Assembly: GCF_000252125.1 (NCBI RefSeq)
Contig: NZ_AHKF01000017.1
Location: 186,001-250,000, forward strand
DNA: 64,000 bases
Origin: Flavobacterium frigoris PS1
GTDB lineage: Bacteria > Bacteroidota > Bacteroidia > Flavobacteriales > Flavobacteriaceae
Direction: 5' to 3'
Positions 36,261 through 43,737 of this stretch are shown one piece after another. How positions within the stretch are numbered: position 1 is the first letter of the stretch; every line of letters starts with the position of its first letter. Position numbers and translations under genes: made by a program. Under the pieces are notes generated by a model. That model had not been told where the DNA came from. It saw only the letters and a list, made by a program, of their open reading frames with translations, and did no database searches.

Positions 36261-37112
36261 ATGAAAAAAGTAGTTCTAAGCATCTCAGCGATGCTATTCG
36301 TAGGTGCAGTTTCTTATGCACAATCAAACATGAGTCATGTTGATCAAATGGGTATGACCCACGATGCAATGGTTAATCAAATTGGATGGAATCAGGATTC
36401 AGACATTAGCCAAAAAGGTACGTCAAACAAATCCGAAGTGTATCAAGGAGTAAGACCAAATGAAATTAAGTTTTTTGGGGTTAATATTTCTAATGGGAAC
36501 GAGGCAGACGTGATTCAGGATGGAAAGAGAAATACTGCTTTTATTTCTCAAAACAATTGGGGAAATGATGCTACTCAAACACAAACGGGTGATGATAACA
36601 AAGCGACAATTTGGCAAGATGAAACTAGCGGAGGACTTGCGCTTCTAGGACACGACAAAGCGACACAAACACAAACTGGAAAACACAATATCGCTACGAT
36701 CGATCAAGGAACTTCAGGAAACACAATCCCTAGCTTTTGTATAAATCAAGTGCCTGCAGCTCCAGTTCTTCCTCATGGGTACAATGTAGCTACACAAACT
36801 CAGGATGGAAATTATGGTATTGCCTACGCTAGCCAAGGTGGAACGTTAAATAACTCTTCACAAACGCAACACGGTACTCTAGCAGTTGCAGGTAAAGAGA
36901 ACGTTTCTAACCATTTCCAATATGGAACGGCTAACACCGCGATTTCTACCCAAACTGGATGGAAAAACAACGTTGATGTATTTCAATCAGGATCAAATAA
37001 TTATGCAAATAACACTCAAACTGCAACTTTCTTAGCTGTAGGTGGTAATGCTAGTGTTGTTTGTCAACAAGGTTCAGGCCATGTTTCAAATGTTACTCAA
37101 TTCAATCCGTAA
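36261..37112 (+). CDS. Major curlin-like amyloid subunit (CsgA type)
   Basis: A 283-residue secreted protein with a Sec signal peptide (about 1-20, AVSYAQ) and a body of imperfect repeats rich in Q, N, T, G and S. The repeats have the curlin pattern of N-x5-Q steps, such as NMSHVDQMG, NQIGWNQDSDISQKG and NKATIWQ, with TQTQTG repeated in ATQTQTGDDNKATIWQ and ATQTQTGKHNIATIDQ. It is about twice the length of E. coli CsgA. It should be secreted by the CsgG-type pore encoded downstream and assemble into surface amyloid fibres. A strong hairpin follows. I call it CsgA-like by repeat pattern and operon context; the sequence identity is low. Confidence 0.85.
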   Translation: MKKVVLSISAMLFVGAVSYAQSNMSHVDQMGMTHDAMVNQIGWNQDSDISQKGTSNKSEVYQGVRPNEIKFFGVNISNGNEADVIQDGKRNTAFISQNNWGNDATQTQTGDDNKATIWQDETSGGLALLGHDKATQTQTGKHNIATIDQGTSGNTIPSFCINQVPAAPVLPHGYNVATQTQDGNYGIAYASQGGTLNNSSQTQHGTLAVAGKENVSNHFQYGTANTAISTQTGWKNNVDVFQSGSNNYANNTQTATFLAVGGNASVVCQQGSGHVSNVTQFNP

Positions 37113-37123
37113 TACAAGCTTTT

Positions 37124-37163
37124 AAAAATGGGACAGCTTTTTAGAAGGCTGTCCCATTTTTTA
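37124..37163 (+). terminator. Strong terminator or attenuator inside the curli operon
   Basis: AAAAATGGGACAGC (37124-37137) and GCTGTCCCATTTTT (37148-37161) form a perfect 14-base stem with a ten-base loop and T-tail. It lies between the major curlin and the next gene, 23 bases before that gene starts, and should lower expression of the secretion genes relative to the fibre subunit. Confidence 0.85.
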
Positions 37164-37183
37164 ATTTATAAAAAATAGAAAAA

Positions 37184-37708
37184 ATGAAATATTTATTTTT
37201 AAATACCAGCCTTTTTCTTCTTTTTTCCGTTGCGTCTTTTGCGCAGGGAAATGAGGGGAATGATGGTTTACAGCAAAATAGTACTTCAATTTTGAATAAG
37301 GTAAATATGCTTGATTTAGTAGATGACATAACTAAAAAGGAGGATGCCTTGCTTTTACAAAACAAGTATCAAAATAATGGTGTTATTATCAACCAGATAG
37401 GCGCTTCTAATTATGTAAATACGAAATTAAAAGCGGAAGATATAAAGGTGGTCATTGTGCAAAATGGAGCTGAAAATCAATTGACCTTAGATAAGGCAGC
37501 AAATGAAATTGCTCAAAAAATAGTTCAAGAAGGACGATATAATTCCATTACTGACTTTTCGCTATATGCAAATTATAATGTGAATATGGAAATAATTCAA
37601 AAGGGAGATAACCAGAATGTTCAAAATTATGGAACGAATTCACTGTCCAAGAACATGAAAGTAATTCAATCAGGTAATGGGGCATCGGTAATTATATTAA
37701 ACAAATAA
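37184..37708 (+). CDS. Minor curlin-like protein (CsgB type, probable nucleator)
   Basis: A 174-residue secreted protein with a signal peptide (1-19, SVASFAQ). After an acidic stretch of about 45 residues come five short repeats of the form I-x-Q-x-G-x-x-N: INQIGASNYV, IVQNGAENQL, IVQEGRYNSI, IIQKGDNQNV and VIQSGNGASV. This is the curlin fold, but shorter and more charged than the major subunit, as CsgB is. In E. coli CsgB nucleates CsgA on the cell surface; the same role is inferred here. The next gene starts three bases after the stop. Confidence 0.8.
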   Translation: MKYLFLNTSLFLLFSVASFAQGNEGNDGLQQNSTSILNKVNMLDLVDDITKKEDALLLQNKYQNNGVIINQIGASNYVNTKLKAEDIKVVIVQNGAENQLTLDKAANEIAQKIVQEGRYNSITDFSLYANYNVNMEIIQKGDNQNVQNYGTNSLSKNMKVIQSGNGASVIILNK

Positions 37709-37711
37709 CCA

Positions 37712-38119
37712 ATGAAAATTTTTATTCAAAATAAATTACTGCTCTTACTACTAATGTCTGCTATGTCCTATTCGCAGACTACAAATACAGTGGTTAAGGC
37801 TAAAATTGAAATGGAAGAAATGGAAGGGAATGTTAAAATAACAGGTACCGCAGAAAACCTCTCAGATATTTTGCAAAGTTTAACTTATAAGTTATCGGTA
37901 ATAAAAAAAAGCAATTTAAATGATAATCAATCATTGAATACACAAGAAGGGCTTTTTACTTTAAATCCAAGTGAAACAAAAAGATTGTCCGAAACTCAGG
38001 TCAATATGGAACAAAATGTTGAAATTATTGTGTTGTTATTGTTTTATGATGAAAACAAACAGATGATCGGAAAGGATAGAATTGTTCTTGGTGAGGAAAA
38101 AAAAAAGAGGAGGTCTTAA
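37712..38119 (+). CDS. CsgH-like domain, first part of a frameshifted CsgH-CsgE protein
   Basis: A 135-residue reading frame with a signal peptide (1-21, MSYSQ). It has a beta-sandwich domain whose layout fits CsgH, the inhibitor of premature curlin assembly: YKLSVIKKSN, SLNTQEGLFTLNPSETKRLSE, VEIIVLLLFYDEN. The frame runs into ten A at 38097-38106 and ends 13 bases later with a basic tail (KKKRRS). In the -1 frame, reading continues through a linker and the CsgE domain to 38442, giving 243 residues. So this gene and the next are probably one CsgH-CsgE protein, made through a frameshift, transcript slippage or a repeat-length switch. A sequencing error in the A-run is the other explanation. 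Confidence 0.75.
   Translation: MKIFIQNKLLLLLLMSAMSYSQTTNTVVKAKIEMEEMEGNVKITGTAENLSDILQSLTYKLSVIKKSNLNDNQSLNTQEGLFTLNPSETKRLSETQVNMEQNVEIIVLLLFYDENKQMIGKDRIVLGEEKKKRRS
38097..38113 (+). other. Candidate frameshift or slippage site in csgE
   Basis: Ten A followed by GAGGAGG. In the upstream frame the codons read AAA AAA AAG, giving the classic A-AAA-AAG slippery heptamer used in E. coli dnaX. Slipping back one base joins the CsgH-like frame to the CsgE frame without a gap. Adding one A or losing two would also join them. Confidence 0.6.
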
Positions 38120-38442
38120 ATCTTCCGGTTGATGGATTTGAGTTAAGTGGGATTATCACAGATGAGACTAAAACAAAAATGGGGAAGGATTTCTATGATT
38201 TATATTATTACAGGTACAATGATAATAAAATAAATGCTAGGAAAATCGTCACCATTAGTGAAGAATTTAGTTTTGCAAGAAACACAAAAATAATTATTAG
38301 TATAGACAACGAAGTAATCTATGAATTTCTAGCCAAACCTGACGAAGAATTTCTCAAAAATGTTGCTGATGAATCAGTGTATGCAACGTATTTATATCTA
38401 AAGAATTTAGAAAAGCAAAGCAAATATTTCACTCAATATTAA
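38107..38442 (+). CDS. csgE: CsgE domain, second part of the frameshifted CsgH-CsgE protein
   Basis: The open frame in the -1 register starts right after the A-run. CsgE features are clear: GFELSGIITDETKTKMGKDF followed by YDLYY, matching the family core (I-x-D-x-T-x-x-x-G-x-D-F-Y), then a central strand region with FSFARNTKIIISID and a C-terminal helix (DESVYATYLYLKN). CsgE caps CsgG from the periplasmic side and guides curlin subunits. If translated alone from the ATG at 38179 it would have 87 residues, no signal peptide and no start of the CsgE core, so it would not work; this argues for joining it to the upstream frame. csgF starts 17 bases after its stop. Confidence 0.75.
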   Translation, partial: EEVLNLPVDGFELSGIITDETKTKMGKDFYDLYYYRYNDNKINARKIVTISEEFSFARNTKIIISIDNEVIYEFLAKPDEEFLKNVADESVYATYLYLKNLEKQSKYFTQY

Positions 38443-38458
38443 TTTTATTTTATATAAT

Positions 38459-38863
38459 ATGAAATTCTTATTTTCTGTAACAATCATTTTACTGACACTA
38501 GCAGTAAACGCTCAAGATTTAGTTTATAAACCTAAAAACCCGGCTTTTGGCGGTGACACATTCAATTACCAATGGCTAGCAAGTTCAGCCGAGTCTCAAA
38601 ACTCATTTAAGGATAAAATTGATACCTCGCAAAAGCCACAAACCGAGTTAGAAAGGTTCACTGCAAATTTAAATTCGCAATTGTTAAATCAAGTTTCAAG
38701 TTCGCTTTTTACCCAGCAATTTGGGAATAGGGGTATCACTATAGGAAGCTATACATTTGGGAGTTTGTCGATTGAGGTTTATCCTTCATCAGGAGGACTG
38801 ACTGTCGACATTCTTGATACGAAAACAGGCGAACAAACTCAAGTAATCATCCCAAATAATTAA
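38459..38863 (+). CDS. csgF: Curli assembly protein CsgF
   Basis: A 134-residue secreted protein; the signal peptide ends at NAQ (residue 18). The mature N-terminus DLVYKPKNPAFGGDTFNYQWLAS is the conserved CsgF segment that inserts into the CsgG pore and forms a second constriction (family pattern VYxPxNPxFGG). The rest is a helix (SSAESQNSFKDK) and a C-terminal beta region. It lies directly before csgG with a one-base gap, so the two are translated together. Confidence 0.93.
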   Translation: MKFLFSVTIILLTLAVNAQDLVYKPKNPAFGGDTFNYQWLASSAESQNSFKDKIDTSQKPQTELERFTANLNSQLLNQVSSSLFTQQFGNRGITIGSYTFGSLSIEVYPSSGGLTVDILDTKTGEQTQVIIPNN

Positions 38864-38864
38864 T

Positions 38865-40241
38865 ATGAGAATACAATCCTACTCAGCTATTTTATTCGTT
38901 TTTGTATTCATAGGTTGTGGTGCTTATTATAATCAGCCAACTGGGGTTGAAAAGGCAGTTATTGGGGAAAGTACTCCAGCAACTTCTCTATTAAGAGCAC
39001 TCCCAGAACCAAAAGAACAGATCGTGGTTGGTCTTTATAAATTCAGAGACCAGACAGGACAGTATAAGGCTGCCGAAAACGGAAGTACGTTTAGTACCGC
39101 CGTAACTCAAGGAGCAACTTCTGTACTTATTAAGGCCCTTGAAGATTCAAAGTGGTTTATCCCTATTGAGCGTGAAAATATTGGTAATCTGCTCCAAGAA
39201 AGAAATCTTATCCGTTCTACAAGGCAAGAATATACAAAAGATGCGGATCCTAATGTACCTCAAATAACTCCTTTGCTTTATGCTGGTGTTTTACTTGAAG
39301 GAGGCATTATTTCTTATGATTCTAATATTATCACCGGTGGTTTTGGTGCCCGATATTTTGGCACAGGCGGTTCTGTTAAGTATAGACAAGACCGAGTTAC
39401 AATTTATTTACGAATGGTTTCAACCGCAAATGGTAAAATAATGAAATCAGTTTATGTATCAAAAACAATACTTTCACAAGCCATCGATCAAAGCCTTTTT
39501 AAGTATGTGAATTTTAAAAGACTTTTGGAGGTAGAGACTGGATATACGACAAATGAACCCGTTCAAATGGCAGTGACCGAGGCAATAGAAAAAGCTGTGG
39601 CAACTTTAGTTTTAGAGGGAATTAAGGATCAGATTTGGGAAACAAATCTTGCTCAGCCAGAAATTGATAGATTGCTAAAAAACTATGCTTTAGAAAATGA
39701 AGATGTAGAGGCAACAGCTATTTACGGAAGAAATCTACAAGAAAGAAGGTCCAAATTTGCGATAGAGTTTTCAGGCGGGACTACTTTGATTGATGGAGAT
39801 TATCCAAATCCCTTGTTGCGACCGATGGGACGTGGCGCTTTAAAATATTTCTTTTCGCCTAGATTTAATGTAAGTGCCTCAACAAATGTTCTAAAGCTTG
39901 CAAATAAAGATCTATTAGATAGAGGATATGCGACATTTGACCTTAATGCAGAGTTAATTATGTTACCAAAAGATAAACTAACACCTTATGTTTTTGCAGG
40001 GGGAGGTTATGGGTTCAATTCAAAATTCAAAAATACTCATACGAAAGTTCAGTATGGAGTAGGTCTCGAGTATATGGCATCAAATAACATAGGTGTTAAA
40101 ATGTACGGAGAGCATAATCTAAATTTCAGCGATAATATAGATTATACAGAGAGAGGAGTTCGGGATGATTATTACTATCGATTTGGTGTGGGGTTCACAT
40201 ATTATTTTTTAAATAAAAAAAGTAATGTTTTAAAAAAATAA
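38865..40241 (+). CDS. csgG: Curli secretion pore CsgG with a C-terminal beta-barrel extension
   Basis: A 458-residue outer-membrane lipoprotein (cysteine 18 in FIGCGAYY). Residues about 40-270 are the CsgG domain: IVVGLYKFRDQTGQYKA, WFIPIERENIGNLLQERNLIR, AGVLLEGGIISYDSNIITGG, YGARYFG-like FGARYFGTGGSVKYRQDRVT. These form the nonameric export channel. E. coli CsgG is about 277 residues; here a further 180 residues follow with alternating, aromatic-rich strands (FAIEFSGGTTLI ... PYVFAGGGYGFN ... YRFGVGFTYYF), typical of a small OmpA-type barrel. The barrel would add an extra outer-membrane module to each of nine subunits. The last base is shared with an upstream ATG of the next gene. Confidence 0.93.
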   Translation: MRIQSYSAILFVFVFIGCGAYYNQPTGVEKAVIGESTPATSLLRALPEPKEQIVVGLYKFRDQTGQYKAAENGSTFSTAVTQGATSVLIKALEDSKWFIPIERENIGNLLQERNLIRSTRQEYTKDADPNVPQITPLLYAGVLLEGGIISYDSNIITGGFGARYFGTGGSVKYRQDRVTIYLRMVSTANGKIMKSVYVSKTILSQAIDQSLFKYVNFKRLLEVETGYTTNEPVQMAVTEAIEKAVATLVLEGIKDQIWETNLAQPEIDRLLKNYALENEDVEATAIYGRNLQERRSKFAIEFSGGTTLIDGDYPNPLLRPMGRGALKYFFSPRFNVSASTNVLKLANKDLLDRGYATFDLNAELIMLPKDKLTPYVFAGGGYGFNSKFKNTHTKVQYGVGLEYMASNNIGVKMYGEHNLNFSDNIDYTERGVRDDYYYRFGVGFTYYFLNKKSNVLKK

Positions 40242-40300
40242 TGGTAAAAAAGAGCTACCGAAAAAAGACAACTGTTTCAATAAATCTTAATCGTATACTG

Positions 40301-41797
40301 ATGAAAAATATATATCTTAAAATTAGTTTGGTAATATTGTTAGTAGCAATGGTCTCTTGTAGTGAAGAAAAAGTGACCGGAGAGGAATTTGGTACTATTG
40401 AGGGAAAAGTAGTGAGTGCTTTGAACTTTTTGCCCTTAGCTAATGCGAAGGTGTTTTCCAGCCCTAACTCTAGTATTGTTTTTACAGATGAAGAAGGTAA
40501 GTTTACAGTTTCAAACGTAAAGATTGGCGACTATTCCTTTGAAGCTCAAAAAGACGGTTACATAACAAAATTTGAATCTGTAACAGTAAATGTGAATAAA
40601 ACTACAAATGTTGTTTTTGAGATGAAGTTGTCAACAACAAATAATAAAGCTCCAGCAGCTCCAGTTTTAGTATCACCTGCAGATAATGCGATTAATCAAG
40701 CGCTCGAATTAAATTTGATTTGGACAGCTACTGATCCGGAGAAGGATAGTTTAAAATATGAACTTATTTTGAGAAAAGACAGTAACAATGATGTTGTTGT
40801 TTATTCAGATATTACTAAACCAAATTATACTTTAAAAGGACTAACGTATAGCACTAAATATTATTGGCAAGTTTCGGTTTCAGATGGCGTGAACCCTAAA
40901 GTTTTAAGCGCTGTTCGAACTTTTACTACAACTGCTTTTCCAAACGCTAGATTCCTATTTGTAAAAAAAATAAATGATAATAACGTAATTTATTCAGGTA
41001 ATGATTTAGGCAATGAATTGCAAATAACAAGTTCAGCTACAAATAGTTGGAGACCCAGAAAAAATAATCAAGCAAATAAAATTGCGTTTATAAGAGCTAG
41101 CGGTTCTCAAAATCATATTTATACAATGAACCCGGACGGCTCTGGAATTTTTAAAGTGACTAATTCCATTCCAATTGCGGGGTTTAATTCCGATTTTATC
41201 AATTTTTCTTGGAACACATCAGGGAGTCAAATTATATATCCCTATTTTGATAAATTATATAGGATAAATAAAGATGGTAGTGGTTTGACTAAAATTTACC
41301 AAACGTCTAATGGCAAGTTTATATCAGAATGCGATTGGAGTAATGATGGGACAAAAATCGCATTAAAAGTAAATGATGTTAGTGGCTATAATGCAGAGAT
41401 TTATGTTATAAATACTGCTGGTGTTGTTATAAACCAGGTGGTCTCTGGATTGAAGGGAGCGATCGGAGGATTAAATTTTTCAGTTAGATCTGACAAGATC
41501 GTATTTACGAGAGATGTTTCCGGATTTGAAGATGCAAATTATAGACAACTAGATACTCGAGTTTTTCAGTATGTTTTTAGTACGGACATAAGTAGTGAAG
41601 TTAGTAGTGGTAAGCCTGGTGGGACTTTAGATTTGGATGTGAGGTATTCTCCAAGTGAAACTGAAATGATAATTATGAATACTTCTAATGATGGACTATC
41701 TGCAAAAAACATTGTGAAGTTAACTCCCATAGTAAATAATTTGGGAGATTTAAGAGTAGTTCTTTTTAGTAATGCATACATGCCAGATTGGGAATAA
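40301..41797 (+). CDS. Lipoprotein with regulatory-like, FN3-like and TolB-type propeller domains, last gene of the curli operon
   Basis: About 498 residues from MKNIYLKISLVILLVAMVSC (40301), with a lipobox cysteine at residue 20. An ATG at 40241 overlaps the csgG stop but would bury the signal peptide. Domains in order: carboxypeptidase-regulatory-like beta-sandwich (about 30-110, GTIEGKVVSALNFLPLANAKV), an FN3-like unit (about 120-210, APAAPVLVSPADNAINQAL ... YSTKYYWQVSVSDG), and a beta-propeller of TolB type (about 220-498, with HIYTMNPDGSGIFKVT, LYRINKDGSGLTKIY and EIYVINTAGVV). It probably sits on the outer membrane and binds protein or polysaccharide. It is not a known curli gene, so its role there is inferred only from the operon. 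Confidence 0.75.
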   Translation: MKNIYLKISLVILLVAMVSCSEEKVTGEEFGTIEGKVVSALNFLPLANAKVFSSPNSSIVFTDEEGKFTVSNVKIGDYSFEAQKDGYITKFESVTVNVNKTTNVVFEMKLSTTNNKAPAAPVLVSPADNAINQALELNLIWTATDPEKDSLKYELILRKDSNNDVVVYSDITKPNYTLKGLTYSTKYYWQVSVSDGVNPKVLSAVRTFTTTAFPNARFLFVKKINDNNVIYSGNDLGNELQITSSATNSWRPRKNNQANKIAFIRASGSQNHIYTMNPDGSGIFKVTNSIPIAGFNSDFINFSWNTSGSQIIYPYFDKLYRINKDGSGLTKIYQTSNGKFISECDWSNDGTKIALKVNDVSGYNAEIYVINTAGVVINQVVSGLKGAIGGLNFSVRSDKIVFTRDVSGFEDANYRQLDTRVFQYVFSTDISSEVSSGKPGGTLDLDVRYSPSETEMIIMNTSNDGLSAKNIVKLTPIVNNLGDLRVVLFSNAYMPDWE

Positions 41798-41820
41798 TTG
41801 TAAAATGATAATATTTTTAA

Positions 41821-41853
41821 GAATGTCTGTCGAATTTGACAGGCATTTTTTTT
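41821..41853 (+). terminator. Terminator of the curli operon
   Basis: AATGTCTGTC and GACAGGCATT pair (one G-T) around a six-base loop, followed by eight T. Confidence 0.8.
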
Positions 41854-41919
41854 GTTAAAAAGCTATTTTTTCCTAAAACACTTCCTATATCCCAATAGGC
41901 GAAACCCAAAAAAAATATT

Positions 41920-41927
41920 TATCTTTG
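41920..41927 (+). promoter_or_regulatory. -7 element of the purM promoter
   Basis: TATCTTTG matches TAnnTTTG, about 45 bases before the purM start. No good TTG is found 19 bases upstream. Confidence 0.5.
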
Positions 41928-41972
41928 CCGCACAACCCAGTTGCCTAAAAACAACATACACAACTACACTAC

Positions 41973-43151
41973 ATGAGTTCAGATACTTCAAAAAGATATG
42001 CGCAACGCGGTGTTTCGGCATCCAAAGAAGATGTGCATAATGCCATAAAAAATATTGACAAGGGATTGTTTCCTCAAGCATTTTGTAAAATCGTTCCGGA
42101 TTATTTAACCCAAGACGAGGACTATTGCTTGATCATGCATGCTGATGGGGCAGGAACTAAATCATCTTTGGCTTATATGTACTGGAAAGAAACAGGAGAT
42201 ATTTCTGTTTGGAAAGGAATCGCTCAAGACGCATTAATCATGAATATTGACGATTTATTATGTGTAGGGGCAACGGATAACATTTTACTTTCTTCCACAA
42301 TCGGAAGAAATAAGAATTTGATTCCAGGTGAAGTTTTATCAGCGATTATTAATGGAACCGAGGAGTTGATCAAAGAACTAGATTCTTTTGGTGTAACCAT
42401 TCACTCTACCGGAGGTGAAACTGCTGACGTGGGTGATATCGTTCGTACGATCATTGTAGATTCTACTGTGACGGCTCGTATGAAACGTTCAAAAGTAATA
42501 GATAATGCAAACATTAAAGCAGGTGACGTAATCGTGGGTATGGCTTCTTTTGGCCAAGCTACTTATGAGAAAAGCTATAATGGCGGAATGGGAAGCAACG
42601 GATTAACATCGGCACGTCATGATGTTTTCGAAAAATATTTGGCAACTAAATATCCAGAAAGTTTTGATGCAGCAGTTCCGGAAGAGTTAATCTATTCGGG
42701 GCAAGTTAAGTTAACTGATACTGTTGAAAACTCACCTATTGACGCAGGTCAATTAGTACTTTCGCCTACCAGAACTTATGCGCCAATTATCAAGAAAATT
42801 TTAGATAAATACTCATCTGATAACATTCATGGAATGGTGCATTGTAGTGGAGGAGCGCAAACTAAGATTTTGCATTTTGTACAAAACTTACACATCATAA
42901 AGGATAATTTATTTCCAGTCCCACCACTTTTCCAACTGATACAAGAGCAGTCAAAAACAGATTGGAAGGAAATGTACCAAGTTTTCAACTGTGGGCACCG
43001 TATGGAAGTTTATGTTCCTGAAGCTGTTACACAAGATATTATCGCGATTTCTAAGTCATTCAATGTTGATGCACAAATTGTAGGTAGAGTTGAAGCAGCC
43101 GATAGCAAGAAATTGACAATCAGCAGTGAATATGGAGTTTTTGAATATTAA
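41973..43151 (+). CDS. purM: Phosphoribosylformylglycinamidine cyclo-ligase (AIR synthetase)
   Basis: A 392-residue ATP-dependent enzyme that closes the imidazole ring in purine synthesis. It has the PurM fold: the glycine-rich ATP loop (HADGAGTKSSLAYMYW) is near residue 50, VGATDNILLSSTIGRN near 90, and HSTGGETADVGDIVRTI near 142. It is longer than E. coli PurM (345 residues), as is usual in Bacteroidota. It has its own promoter. Hairpin element copy C lies just after it. Confidence 0.92.
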   Translation: MSSDTSKRYAQRGVSASKEDVHNAIKNIDKGLFPQAFCKIVPDYLTQDEDYCLIMHADGAGTKSSLAYMYWKETGDISVWKGIAQDALIMNIDDLLCVGATDNILLSSTIGRNKNLIPGEVLSAIINGTEELIKELDSFGVTIHSTGGETADVGDIVRTIIVDSTVTARMKRSKVIDNANIKAGDVIVGMASFGQATYEKSYNGGMGSNGLTSARHDVFEKYLATKYPESFDAAVPEELIYSGQVKLTDTVENSPIDAGQLVLSPTRTYAPIIKKILDKYSSDNIHGMVHCSGGAQTKILHFVQNLHIIKDNLFPVPPLFQLIQEQSKTDWKEMYQVFNCGHRMEVYVPEAVTQDIIAISKSFNVDAQIVGRVEAADSKKLTISSEYGVFEY

Positions 43152-43170
43152 TATAAGATTTTGTCTAAGA

Positions 43171-43245
43171 AGCTAATCCCGCTCTCCGCTCTATCTTTAT
43201 GTTCTTAAAGAAAGAACATAAAGGATGCCGCTGCTATCGGGGCTA
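43171..43245 (-). repeat. Conserved-flank hairpin element, copy C (inverted)
   Basis: The flanks CCCGCTCTCCGCTCTATC and GGATGCCGCTGCTATCGGGG enclose arms TTTATGTTCTT and AAGAACATAAA with a five-base loop. The flanks match copies A and B while the arms are unrelated to both. It ends 12 bases before the start codon of the next gene. Confidence 0.75.
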
Positions 43246-43257
43246 AAAATAAATAGT

Positions 43258-43617
43258 ATGTACGAATTAGTATTTTGGAAATATTTAGACGAAGTCTATT
43301 TAAACCATCACGAGGTTTATGAAACCATTTCAGAAGAACAAGCAGAGATCGAAGGCTTAGAAATACTTCCTGTTCAGGTCATCTTGAATAGAATCGCTTC
43401 TGTATTCTCAAAATGGGAAAAAGTAGATGACTCTAGTTGGAAAAACAATGACGGAGTAGGTGCTTTTCATATAAGAACGACTTCACAAAGTATAAAAATT
43501 GATTGCTACGGTACCGAAGGAAAGACAATGGATAAGTTGGTAAGCATAATGGAAGAATTCAAATGTCCGCTTTATGATCCACAAGTTCCCGAGCGTTACG
43601 ATGAAATGAGTGAATAA
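43258..43617 (+). CDS. Small protein of unknown function
   Basis: A 119-residue acidic protein from MYELVFWKYLDEVYLNHHEV. The start is set at 43258 because the upstream in-frame codons lie inside the hairpin element. It has an alpha/beta look (FHIRTTSQSIKIDCYGTEGKTMDKLVSIME) without a signal peptide or membrane helix. I do not recognise a family. It lies between purM and a GNAT gene and may be translated from purM read-through. Confidence 0.65.
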   Translation: MYELVFWKYLDEVYLNHHEVYETISEEQAEIEGLEILPVQVILNRIASVFSKWEKVDDSSWKNNDGVGAFHIRTTSQSIKIDCYGTEGKTMDKLVSIMEEFKCPLYDPQVPERYDEMSE

Positions 43618-43737
43618 ATTCCTGTTTCGTTAAAATGCATAAGGCATTAAGTTTATTAAGTATCTTTTCTTAATTTTCTTAATGCTTTTATATTTCATAA
43701 AAGTCCGGTTCATAAATAATGATTTAAATTATCTCAG

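Noticed and set aside
38179..38442. A stand-alone 87-residue gene starting at ATG 38179
   Set aside because: It lacks a signal peptide and misses the first strand of the CsgE core, which is encoded just upstream in the same frame. Joining to the upstream frame explains it better.
40241..40300. Start of the propeller lipoprotein at the ATG overlapping csgG
   Set aside because: It adds a basic, non-hydrophobic extension before a perfect lipoprotein signal that begins at 40301.
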